A stretch of DNA of 32,617 nucleotides from Elysia marginata (lineage: Eukaryota > Mollusca > Gastropoda > Plakobranchidae), in NCBI GenBank assembly GCA_019649035.1, contig BMAT01000109.1, positions 18,807-51,423 of the forward strand, given 5' to 3'. A program made the translations under genes and the position numbers. How positions within the stretch are numbered: the stretch's first letter is position 1; each line of letters begins with the position of its first letter. Below, in pieces: positions 1-11,661 of this stretch. The notes below the pieces were generated by a model. The model was not told the DNA's origin, made no database searches, and saw only the letters and a program-made list of their open reading frames with translations.

Positions 1-35
<35 letters not shown>

Positions 36-465
36 GTCTTTCTTTTTGTTCTCTCCCTTGCTCTATCTTTTTATCTCTCTCACTTTCCTTTTCACCATCT
101 TCCGCTCCGTTTTTTGAAAGCTATTATCACTTATGTAGCTAACATTTTATCATTCTTTTCTGTTCGCTTTATAACTCTTTTTTTTTAATCTTTTTTTTCT
201 TTCTCTACTTATCTATCCATCCATCCATCCATTTTTCTATGCAACTCCCCTGCCCATCTCTTGGTCGACATACGAAACCTCTAGTGTCGACGTCTATCAT
301 AATCTATTCTTTGCTTGCCTCGTCTAGCTCTCACAGATTTAGTTAAACATATCTGCTCTCTCTCTCACTCTCTCTCTTTCTCTTTCTGTCTCTCTCTCTC
401 ACTTTCTGTCTCTCTCTGTCTCTTTTCTCCCTCACTCTCTCTCTCTTTCTCTCTCATCACACTTT
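1..465. repeat. CT-rich low-complexity blocks
   Basis: Two blocks of (TC)n with interruptions lie at 1-110 and about 350-465. They generate spurious Ser/Leu-rich reading frames such as the one at 315-506, which is not a gene. Confidence 0.85.
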
Positions 466-1966
466 TCCTGGTGTCTCAATATTTTTCTAATCACCATTTT
501 TACTAGATAAATGGGGATGGACGTTTCTATCTACTTTCAATCCAGCAGAATACAGGCTTGTCTATCTATAGTTTATAAGAATTATGGTAAAGCCTCCTGG
601 TCAGACCCTATATAGATCGGCATCTATAAATAAATGCACATGACTGTAGTTTCGAAACTAGGGAATGGTTTGGTGTTTTTTTTTGGCTCCAATGACGTGA
701 GCGACTACTAATTCCAGGATGCATTTGACATCCTATTGGTCTCGATGTATCGCTTGTAGTGAGTCGTTTGGCACAGCTGTTGCTCGAACTACTGACTACT
801 ATTTGTTCTGTCATCGATTTAATGTCAGTTAAAACATCGAATCAATTGCACAGGGTTGAATGAATGTCTCAATTTACTGTCTCGCTGTCTCGTCGGCAAC
901 AAACACACACACGCTCAATCATGTATACATAACTCAAAATCTTTTATACTATATTTATTGTAGCTATTACTGCGGCTTAACTTTGTTAAATAATTTCTCT
1001 GTTATGTGTATATTCATTACATTTTCTATTTGTTTTGTTTTTCTTGTATGTTCAATATTATTATTCCTGATATCTCGGGATGGAGGGGGGGGGGNGGGGA
1101 GTGGGGAAGAAGCAAAACCCAAAAGAAAACTGTTTATTTGTGAGTGACATTGCCATTTGTGCCAATAGCGTTCGGTGAGCTGTAAGAGAAACAAACTTAT
1201 ATCTATTTGTTATTCTGAGTCATGCTTGTGAGTTAAACATCACTATGCGGTCATTGATTTGCATTGGATTTTTACAAGTAAGTGCCGAATTCATTCTTAT
1301 GGTTATTTACTTTTAAACCGGAAGGTGCCCAATGGTCCTTTGCCACAAGTGTCTTGCTTTGGCGTTCTTTGCGTCAAAATATTTTTTTTTGCAAAAAATT
1401 CTTCGAACTTATTCTCATGGTTAATTTCACAATATGGGTACAACTGGATCACTCGGTTCTATGTATACCAGTGTTTGAGCTGTAAAAAATCTGTTTGAAA
1501 ATAATCTCTTTTGATTAAAAGATAAACACGTTCATGACATAGTTCAATTTAATATTTTAGTTTTCTTCGTGGTTGTTCACCTCGATTAATTGATTCAAGA
1601 CTTGAGTTTATTTTCATCTTCTTTCATTTCGTTTCTAAGGTTAGCATCTTTAATGCTGAAGACTGAAAAAAAATGATTTTTGGCCACTTAAAAATGGCAT
1701 AAAATAGCCTCACCTCACAGCAATAAAGAATTCAGCATTTGGTCTGAGTGGTCATATCTTTGTATATCTCATGGGAAGCCAGTGCGAGAAAATAAACAGC
1801 CAGAGAATTATTTCTGCACTAAGAGCTCAAGAGGTATTGATTTTTTTTGCGTTTGCTGCTTCGAACTTGTACTCGTATCGTTTAGCAAGCTTTCTGTATT
1901 TGACAGTAACAAGGTCTTTGGTGGCATATAAGCCCGAAAGTATCAGTATGGAATGTCCATCAAAGA

Positions 1967-2015
1967 TAGTAGTAGTAGTAGTAGTAGTAGCAGCAGCAGC
2001 AGCAGCAGCAGCAAC

Positions 2016-2083
<68 letters not shown>
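1967..2083 (+). repeat. (TAG)n microsatellite with internal (CAG)n
   Basis: An almost pure TAG array is interrupted near 1988-2012 by a CAG block, then resumes; a short TTG run follows. Both strands read as poly-Val, poly-Thr, poly-Tyr or poly-Cys frames that are not genes. Confidence 0.95.
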
Positions 2084-3829
2084 CTTTTGTTGTTGTTGTT
2101 TTTGCAGCGGCAGCAACAGTAGATAGGCGAAGAACAGAATACCATGAAGAAGAAGATGAAGCTGTTATCAATTTTACAGTCACAGTGTCGCATAATGTTA
2201 GGACAAACAACAATCTCAATACAAAGGTAGTGCAAGTTGTTCGTATTTTGTATTACTGGACAATTGCTCCTACAAGGCCAAATACCCTCTCCCTCACATG
2301 AGCAGCCATGCTTTGGGTTTAAGCTATTTAATAAAGCGGAAGTTCGTAAAATTCTTGAGAGTGATTGATCCTTTTATTGATTACGCGGAGAAGGAAACTT
2401 TTTGTGTGGATTGCATCCAAATCTAATACTCTGGCTGTCTCTTTAACAGTGTGATGTTACATTGTGTGTTTTCTTTGAAGTAAATTATTACTGATATAAA
2501 CATGATAAAACCTTTAAAACAAACGAGACGGAGAAACGCTCTATTGATTTGTTCGACCATCTTCATTGATTTTTTTCTGTTCGCTATCAATTATCAAATA
2601 CTTGTTAAGTTTTTCTGTAGGGGTTTTTTTCTGTGGTTTTTTTTTATTTTGTTTTGTTAATGCGAGTTTATCTCACGATCGTCACTGGTTCCTTTCCGGC
2701 TTTTTGTAATTTTGAGGTTGCTTAATGATCTTATCCTAGAATTATTGAAACTATCGGTTGTGCATCTTAAGTCTTAGGGCTAACTCCTCTAGCAAATTAT
2801 CGATATCTCAGGAGCTTTCTTCTTTTTTTTTCAGTCATTTTTTTTTGTTTATCGTTGTTTGAAATTCATTAGTCACAAAAGAAAATTATATTTGCTAAAA
2901 CTATATGCATCCATAATTTTAAGCTTACAAATTATAGGACCATAACAAAGTTTATGTTTCTTCCCAATCCGATTGTCTCATCTATGAGAAGGTTTATATG
3001 AGTAGATTTTTTAAATATGTGATATTAAACGGAATGCCTCTTTTGTACCAAATTTGTACTGATACATTCTTTTGTTGAGGATTTAGTAGCTTTTTGTTTA
3101 TTGACGAGCCCTGAACTTTTTTTTATTTTAATTATTTTCCTTTTAAAATTATTATAATGGTATTGTGACGTTATCAGCTGATAACATTCTTACGACTTAA
3201 ACTTTACACCAAAATCACACTGTTTTTAATGTTTGGTGTGCTGAATAATATTTGCTTAAATATAACCAATAAGATTTAAGCCATCGCTGACAAAAACATG
3301 ACTGTAGTTGAGACATCGAAATCTTGCAGTAAACAAAACCTGTAAGAAAATGACCGACGGATATCAAAGACAGTAAATTACGACAAGAAGTGTATATGTG
3401 ACTTACACGTGCATTGTGCATTAGGTCGTTGCCCTCTCTCACCGCCTGCATGAGGCACTTATACATTAATATTTCTTTTGGACAAAAAGCCTTAACAAGA
3501 CTTGAGATAATCATTTCACCAAGACCGATAACTCGCCACTGAAAGAAGATTTGGCTCAGATATTTCTTGAGGAGGAAAAGTGGACCAAAGTAACCCAGCC
3601 GGTGTAAATAACTCCGATCCGCCTAAAAGTGAGGTATCAACTTCTTGCACTTATATCCATAAATAAAGAAAATGTTTTATTTTAGCCTGCAAAACATTGA
3701 AGTGCTCGTTACCAATCGAAAGCCGACTTTGCTTTTAGATTTGCGACCAATTTTTCCACCACAAATTCGATGGGGTTTTTTTTGTTTGTTGTTGTTGTTG
3801 TTGTTGTTTTTGTCTTGAGTATTTACTTG

Positions 3830-4250
3830 ACTAAGAGATAGACTGCGGCTTGTACAGGAACTGTTGATGCTGGTTGGTTGTTTGATTTTTAACGTCCCAG
3901 TCAACTTCGAGGTTATATCAGAGACGGCACCGGGGACAATTGAAAGCGCGCTGCCACACTGTGATGTAAGGAGCGCTTGCGTACACTACACTCAGTCACA
4001 TTATTCTGACACCTGGCCAACCAGACTTAGCACTAAATCCATAATGTCAGACACTAGGCGGATCAATCGATAGATTTATATCTAGATTTCTAGGTTATTT
4101 TTTTATTCTTATCTCATCATTCATGTTTTATATTTTTATAATAATATTATTGCTTTTCTTTTATTGTTAGTCCTGTCCATATTTATGTAAGTGTCTTACA
4201 CGTTTTTTTTTTTTGTCTGACGAAGGCGTAAAGCCGACAGCTCACTTGTT
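3830..4250. repeat. Repeat-like patch, family not identified
   Basis: This stretch is less AT-rich and more complex than its surroundings. Near 3880-3935 it has the phrase TTTAACGTCCCAGTCAACTT followed by a sequence resembling short interspersed repeats common in molluscs (recalled, not searched). At 4216-4249 a CTGACGAAGGCG...GCTCACTTG phrase resembles the tail of LINE or SINE elements. It abuts the tRNA-derived element on its right, so the whole may be one composite insertion. Family and ends cannot be fixed by eye. Confidence 0.35.
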
Positions 4251-4339
4251 TGGTCTATATTTTTAGAGCTAAAATATATACCTTACTTTTTAAAAAAATT
4301 GACTTGCTCATCCACACAGCTCTACTGCGACTCCTGTTC

Positions 4340-4464
4340 AATTTACTAGGCGGATCAGCTGCTAATACCAATTGTAAAGTCCTTGGTTTGACTCCGCTGG
4401 GGATCGAACCACGCACCTCCCGATCTCTGAGCGAATGTCTTACCGCTAGGCCACAGAGCCGGTC
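4340..4464 (-). mobile_element. tRNA-derived SINE, antisense
   Basis: Read on the - strand from 4464, the sequence has a good pol III A box, TGGCCTAGCGG (4453-4443), and about 33 bases later a canonical B box, GGTTCGATCCC (4410-4400). This is the internal promoter layout of a tRNA. The expected acceptor-stem closure is absent and the sequence continues into a non-tRNA body (GGACTTTACAATTGG... towards 4340), which points to a tRNA-derived SINE rather than a working tRNA. The body may continue to about 4270. It sits in the non-coding region just before the first PLCE1 exon seen. Confidence 0.7.
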
Positions 4465-4806
4465 AAAAAATAACTGTTGATGAAGTTTACAAGGTGTGGC
4501 GCCGTGTTGTCCGGGTACACAGTTGGCTCTGGATGTTTCGGGGATCAAGCCTTCGCATGCTTGGTGAAATTTCAATCACAAATCTTCATACTTTCTCATG
4601 AATTCTCTCGCCTCAACGAGTACCCGTTTATTAGTGGTTTAAGATTTTAATTGAACGAAACAGTGGTGCGTTGTTTGAACTACTACTCCTAGGTGAATTC
4701 AGAATTCAGAAGGTATATTGGTTGGTATTAAAGTACACAAAGCGATGTATGAACTTAATTCTATCAACTTTTATTTTTAAAAACTATTTCCTCTGTTTTC
4801 TTCTAG

Positions 4807-5281
4807 GCTGACTTGGCCAAGGCTGGGGGCCAAGCCCACGCTGGCCTAACAGCGGACAGCGGCAAGCAAACATCGGGGAAACCGAAGCGGACGCCCAGCC
4901 CTCTGCGCAAAGTCCGCACCGAGATGAATAAGAACCACAACAGTGATCCGACCCTTAACCAGGTCGCCCGCGGCAGCAGCCCGACCTTGGGGTTCCGCCC
5001 GCGGAGTCTGACCTTCAGCTTCACCAGCCGTTACCGGTCCCGCCGCCGCCGGATGTCCCTGGGATGCCGGAGTGGCGACAAATCCGGCTCCATCACGCAC
5101 TCCACGCAGCTGTCTTTCCTCGACTTTGTCGACCTGTTCAAATCGTTCGGCCTGCGTTGCCGGAAGGACCTGAAAGAGCTCTTCGACCAGATGTGCTCCA
5201 ACAAGAAGGCACACATAGAGGAGATCGGCGGAGGAGCTTCTGTGGACGTCCCTGTGGAGGCGCCGACTAGCGACAATATCT
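4807..5281 (+). CDS. PLCE1: PLCE1 exon 1 of window: basic linker and start of EF region
   Basis: Residues 1-158. A pyrimidine-rich TTCTTCTAG acceptor precedes it and a strong GTGAGT donor follows; an in-frame TAG at 4804-4806 bars extension into the intron. The first 95 residues are Ser, Lys and Arg rich ([10 protein letters not shown] at 78-87) and look disordered. From residue 101 the stretch [13 protein letters not shown] is nearly identical to vertebrate PLC epsilon and opens the EF-like region. The exon is clearly GC-richer than its introns. Ends in phase 1. The next intron (1084 bp) is AT-rich and contains a 91-bp tandem duplication near 6140-6305. Confidence 0.92.
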
Positions 5282-8200
5282 GTGAGTTAGTCATGATATA
5301 TCATTAGAGATCATAGAGATGCCGTATTCTCATTCCCTTCTGTATTCAAAACGGAGTTTTCGCAAACACTGCGTCACGGATCCTAATGGATACCATAAGG
5401 ATGTTAGGTGCCTATCGATGAAATCCTACCTCACGTCTGAAAAAAAGGTTTAAAAACAGAGTCACATTAATTTTACGTTTTTTTGAAACCTCAGCAATGT
5501 CATTATCTTCTTTGTCTTTATCTTTTTGTCATTTGATTTGGTACCAATGTGTCTTTGCATTATTTCTTCATTCTGTTTTCTTCCATGATTCTTTTGTTCC
5601 CTATTTCTCTGTATGTGCTTGTCGACCTTTTACTCTCGATTTCTCTGTGGGTGGGTGTCTTTATTTCTTGGTTGATTTGTTCTTCTACAGCCAACATTTC
5701 CCTTGTTTGTAATAATGAAAATAATTGTATTCGTCCATCAAACTAGACCTTTATCTATTTCTTTCTATCTCTTAATACCTCTCTTCATATGAGATATTAA
5801 AAATTCTTTAATATTTTATTGTGCTAACTTACGCCACAAATTCCCAGTATTGTCACCTAAGGCGTCTGATTGGAGTCGCTGTATGTAACTTCAATTTTTT
5901 GTTTGTTTGTTCTTCTTTTGAAACGCCTCATCCTTCGCAACTTTTTAACGTCAGATAACTTTGACATACATGTAGCTGTTTTTGAGACACAACCAATGTA
6001 TTTTCAGCACAAGTTCCCTACATTGTTTTTTTTTTTAAGTAAGTTCGTACCAAAAAAAATTTGTTGTCTTTAAAAAACCATTTAACTCGCTCAGAAAGGA
6101 AATACCTGCATGTTGGGGTGTAGAAAAAAAGCGAAAGGAAAAGTTTTCTACGTAGGCTTTTTTTTTGTAAATATACACTTTTAAATAATGTTTTATTATT
6201 AGCTCCTTCATAATGAAAATAATCGCTTAGAAAGTTTTCCACCTAGGCTTTTGTAAATATACACTTTAAAATAATGTTGTATAATCTAACTTCTTCATAA
6301 TAAAACAATCCCTCGGAAATCTGTACTTAACTAGTTTAATGGTTGTTTTATTTCTTTGTCTACAGGCTCCATCACCCGCATCACGCCCCAGGACCTGCGT
6401 GTAGAGAGCCAGCAAAGGCACAAAATCTGCGACGCTCTGGCAGTGTCCAGCATCATCTCCAACTGTGCCGGCGTGGACACGTCCCACAGCTCTTACCTCA
6501 CGCCCACAGAGCTGCACGACTTCCTTGTCAACTTCCAGGTAAGGACGTCTTAAGAGAGCTTCCTATTTTTTTTCTTCCGTGTTGGTACGGTACATTTTGC
6601 AGTCGTGTCGCTTTTGCAAATTCAGCCGACTCTGGTTTGGTCTGAATCACTCAACCAAATTGTCATGAGCACCCTCTTATGGGCAGTTAAACAAAAGTTG
6701 ATGATAAGGCCAGAGAGACTTGCTTTTTTTCTTTGGCTTGTTCTGTGAGAATTCAATATCCCTGGGACCAAAATTACCAAGAACTTCTGGTGTGTTGGTG
6801 GATATAAAGCGCTAAAGGTGTCATGAGTATTACGTATTGCTAATACGCGTGTTTATTTACGCATTTTAAAAAAGGCAACTTTCTTTCACTTGGACTTGCC
6901 AGTAAGGATTTTTAAGGCGGACGCCGGAAATAATGTCTGTGTGTGTGTGGGGGGGGGGATGGGGTAATAATGGACCTCTTCTTGGCACAGTCGTTAATTT
7001 CGATCCTAGCAATGTTCTTCTTAGGAAGTTGCAATGTGCGCAAGTTGCAAAACTGGGCGCTTGTTTAAAATATATGTTGGCAAAAAACTTCAACTGCCCT
7101 ATCTTTTCTTTACCTTAAATTCGATTGCAATTGGGCATCTTGTTTGTGCCCATTTTTTCCCTACCTTCTTAAAGGATTTATAACTCTGTTTTGCTCTTTC
7201 ATAGCTCCCCGAAAGTATCAGTCTTAACAAAAACTGACACTAAAAAAAGAAATATCAAACATGTATGCAGGAATAAATCTAAATGCGTGTTATTGTTCAT
7301 TTACTCTTCTCTTTCATCTCATTTTTTACACTTTGTCTCTTTTTCCCTCAGGAGGAGCACCTTACGCATGAAGAGATCTCAGAGTTGGTGAAAAAGTTTG
7401 AGCCGAATACGGCTTTAAGGAGCCAGTGTTTCATGTCCTTTGAGGGATTCGCTAGGATGCTAATGGACAAAGATAACTACGCCCATACGTACGAAAAGAG
7501 TCACCATTATGACGAGGTGAGCGTTCTTCCTCTCCATTTCTTTTCTTTCTCTTGTGTGAGTTGGAGGGGGTAGAGTCGTTAGTTCGTCGAATTTTATGGG
7601 TTTTTTTTCTAGGAGAACAGGTATATGGTTTTGTTTTACGTGAATAAGATAGCCGTTAGCTCTGTTGGACTAGACCTCTTGTTAGAGACAAATTAATTTG
7701 AAGCACTTTTTGTGGCTTCGGCAGTTATGACCATAGATGACTGTTGTGAAACCAGTTGACTACAGTTGTTTAAGAAGGTCGGTAACACCTGGAGTAAGAA
7801 ACCGACTCTAGATGGGGGCAATACAGTCGTACTTGGATGAATTTAAAGGGAATTAAAACACGGATTTAAAAGTCACAAAGGAAGTGATCAAGATACGTAT
7901 CAGCTACCATAATCGGGAGCGAGAATAGAGGATAAAACTTACTCGCTAACAGTTGACTTCAAGGAGGGAGTTTGCCAACAGGAATAATATTTTGCACTTT
8001 CATCTCATTTCCATTGCACAAGAACTGAAACAGTTATCGCCTTTAAAGTTGGCTGTTGTTTTGGAATAGACGCTCTACAAATAGCCGTTATAATCGTTAT
8101 TACTATTATTAAATTATGCTACGACAGTGCTGGTCAGTTTCTATAGCATGTTGTCAATTATCTGTAGGGAGGTTTTTTTTTATCAATACAATTTTTATTA

Positions 8201-10416
8201 TGCCGATAATTTAATAGAGGAGTGTTTGGGCCGCAATGAGCGTACAGTTTTAGCTTACTTAAGCCGCCAAAGATAGAACTCTGATAGGGATGCATTGTGT
8301 TGTTCTGTGTGCTTTCTTGTTTCTTTTTTTTTTAACAAACTTGTCAAACAAATTTTAATACATGTGCCTAGTGAGCTAATAATATTTGTGTATTTTGACC
8401 TCCTTTTTTTTTTGCAGGATATGGATCACCCGCTGCCGCACTACTTCATCGCATCATCGCACAATACTTACCTCACAGGCCATCAACTAAAGGGCGAATC
8501 ATCTGTGGAACTTTACAGCCAGGTAAGGAGGACATGTCTAGCTGCAAGTTTTCCCAATAGATTATAGTTGTAGCAGAATTATAGTCCCTCTAATTGGCTT
8601 GTCAATGTAGCAGAATACTCCCTCTAATTGGCTTGTCTAATATTAATACAAGAATATCCATCAGTTAGGGCCCTAGACCCGTCGATGATTTTGAGCTTTT
8701 CAAATCTCGACCACCTTGACTGGATTGAGGCACTGGGTGTAGTGGTAAGCTGGTACTGTACTTGTACATGTAGTTCCTGGCGAGTCCATCGATGCTGTTT
8801 TAAGGCGTTTAAGCTAGATGCAGTGACCTTGCTTTGTGGTAAACTATTCGATGTATTTGTGACCCTCAAGCCAAAGAAGTTCTTTCTAACATCAAGACGA
8901 CATGTTTGCTTCGTTAATTTGTAACATAAACAGTGGCCTCTTGGTCTTGTTTCACATCTAAGCAGGAGGTCATCTTCCACATTTACATTGTATATATAGT
9001 TTATAGAGTTTATAGGCCGTTTAAAGAGTGCTCGACTTGGTTTCTTTTCCACCTTGACTCTCCTACTCTTATTCTTATTCTGATTGGTAGTGAGATAAGA
9101 CGAATATGTAACACCAATCCGGGTTACCTTGTGAGCATTGCTGTCGTTTTTTCAATTGGCCTCTTTGTCTTCTTGTTAATGAGAATTTGAATAAGGAAAG
9201 GTTGTCGTACACATTATATGAATTTATTTTCCTATTTCAGTTGTACGAATCACTAATATCTTGTTTACTATTAAAGATTTTGAGCTGTAGAAGAACTATC
9301 TTTAGAAGCAATTTTCAAATGCAAAGGCAATAAGACCCGATGACAACGTACCATCAAATATTGTAATGAGGAAAACAAAATAAAAGAATTCCTTGTACCA
9401 TAGCTGAATCAGCTTCTAACAAATATTTGGATAGAATGTATTAGTTCGAAAGGAAAAGAGAGATACCGCAATTACCGTTCTCTACCAAGCATAGAAGGCG
9501 AAGGGAACAGTAACTTCTACAAAACAGGGTCATTGATTTACTATTGAGCATCCAATGAGCTTGGTACATTTTTAGAGTTATCATGAAGCGCTTGCAAAGT
9601 TAAAAAAAAAGAACTCTACCATAGATTCTATGTGGCGTTAAGATTAAAGAAACTCAGCAAATGGCAGTCTATTTTCTACGTCCTTTAAGCGGAATGAAGG
9701 AAGCAAAACTTGATCAAACAGGTTTTGTCAATTTCACTAAAGCTTTCAGTGCCGTCATCAAATTAAGAGTATGTACATGTTACTAGATAAATTGAATTGC
9801 TAACTTAACTTGCTTTAACTTTTTTTTCTCAATTCCCTACAATATGAGGATAATATTGGTCCAATTCCTGCAGGCTAGGACATTAACAATCGAAGAATCA
9901 AACAGTTGTGGTTGTGTTTTTTAAAAAAATCATATTTTTAACCACCATTTAATACGTGATTATGCCTGTTAGTTATTAGTGATTTTGCAGTAGCGTCCTT
10001 GACTATTGTATTCCATGGTAGTGTCCTACAATGGTATTATGAGACAAGTATAAACTGTATTTTCTCTGACCAGGTTCTACTGATGGGCTGCCGCTGTGTG
10101 GAGCTTGACTGCTGGGATGGTGAAGACGGTCTTCCTATTATCTATCATGGTCACACCCTCACCACGAAAATCTCCTTCAAGGTATTCCAGCTATAAACTA
10201 GATACAAAAGAGTTTCGAATAAATTTTGAAAATGCTTTAAAAAATATCAGTAGTCGCAGCAGAGGAAGTGCTACAGTTAAATGGGGGTTCAATATAGTGG
10301 TAATTGTAGAAATAGTAGTAGTAGTAGTAGTNNNNNNNNNNNNNNNNNNNNNNNNNNNNNNNNNNNNNNNNNNNNNNNNNNAGTAGTAGTAGTAGTAGTG
10401 GTAAGAGTGGTAGTAA

Positions 10417-10481
<65 letters not shown>

Positions 10482-11414
10482 AAATAGTAGTAGTAGTAGT
10501 AGTAGCAATAGTACTAGTAGTATAGTAGTAGTAGTAGCAGTAGTACTAGCAGTAGTAGCGGTAGTAGTAGTTGTTGTTGTTGTTGTTGTTGTAGTAGTAC
10601 TGCCTGGCACAAGCAAAATGCAGTATCTGTAGTGAAAAACATATGAAAGATACTGCATTTGGTTTGTCCACGGCAGAAAAGTAGTAGTAGTATTTAGAAA
10701 TTCTGCAATCAGAAAAGGTGAAAAGGGATATGATATAAGTCAAAACTGTATAAAATTCATTTGCTAAAGTTGTTTTATCATGTCACGTAATTTGCGATTA
10801 ATTTGGGATGAAGATATTTTAATGTATTAGAAAGTACCTTCAGCACAGATTTTTTATATAAAAAACCACAATCCATTTGGCACTGACCAAGGTCACTTTT
10901 TCATTATAAGGAGTGAAGCCAGCAGCTAAGTACATAAAAATCAACTTTCCTTTCAAAATTGTCCATTAAATTTTGTAAATTAATTTTTCCTGTACAGTTA
11001 AAATGTACTGCCTTTTATACCAACAAAATGATGTATTTTACTCTACTTTTATTCTACTTTTTGTTTCCTTTATTTCCTTGTTCAGGGAGTTGTGGAAGCA
11101 ATCAACAGAAGCGCCTTTGTCACCTCACCGTACCCTATCATTCTGTCTATAGAGAATCACTGTTCACTACCGCAGCAGCAAAAGATGGCTCAAATATTTA
11201 GGGTGAGTATTTTGAATTTTTTTTTCGTTTAAAATATTTTTGCATTTTTTTCTGCCTTGCGCTCCGACTAAACAAACATACATCCTATACCACAACTACC
11301 ATTAACTCATCTACACAAATACAGTTACTACTCCTTGGTCTGTTACTATGCTGCTACTACAGTTGCTTCTAATACTGATGTTGCTGTTACTGCTGCTACT
11401 TCTACTACTACTAT

Positions 11415-11473
<59 letters not shown>

Positions 11474-11614
11474 TTGCTTATACTACTACTACTATACTGC
11501 TGCTGCTACTACTATTACTACTACAACTGCTACTACTACTACAACAGCTACTACTTGTACAACTAATATTACGGCTACCACTGCTACTACTACTATTACT
11601 ACTATTACTACTAT

Positions 11615-11661
<47 letters not shown>

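Larger units (their letters stand above)
1..4806. other. Non-coding sequence upstream of the first exon seen
   Basis: No convincing exon was found here. The stretch is AT-rich and holds CT-rich low-complexity sequence (1-110 and 350-465), a G run with an unresolved base at 1095, a TAG/CAG array (1967-2083), and a repeat-like patch (about 3830-4464). Since the protein begun at 4807 lacks the amino half of phospholipase C epsilon, this is most likely the intron before exon 1 of the window, but it could contain a promoter for a short isoform. Nothing else recognised. Confidence 0.7.

Noticed and set aside
1084-1110. G-quadruplex candidate in the G run
   Set aside because: The run contains an unresolved base and is one long homopolymer, so length and structure are unreliable.
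1771-2301. 176-codon + strand frame with a plausible start MGSQCEKINSQRI and a GT after the Glu codon near 1833
   Set aside because: Most of it is translated TAG/CAG microsatellite, no acceptor or similarity supports the first 21 residues as an exon, and an isoform start cannot be shown without transcripts.
4340-4464. A functional tRNA gene on the - strand
   Set aside because: A and B boxes are present, but the 5' and 3' ends do not form an acceptor stem and the sequence continues as a repeat body.
10096-10658. Long poly-Val, poly-Tyr and poly-Thr frames on both strands
   Set aside because: They are translations of the TAG array and the N gap.
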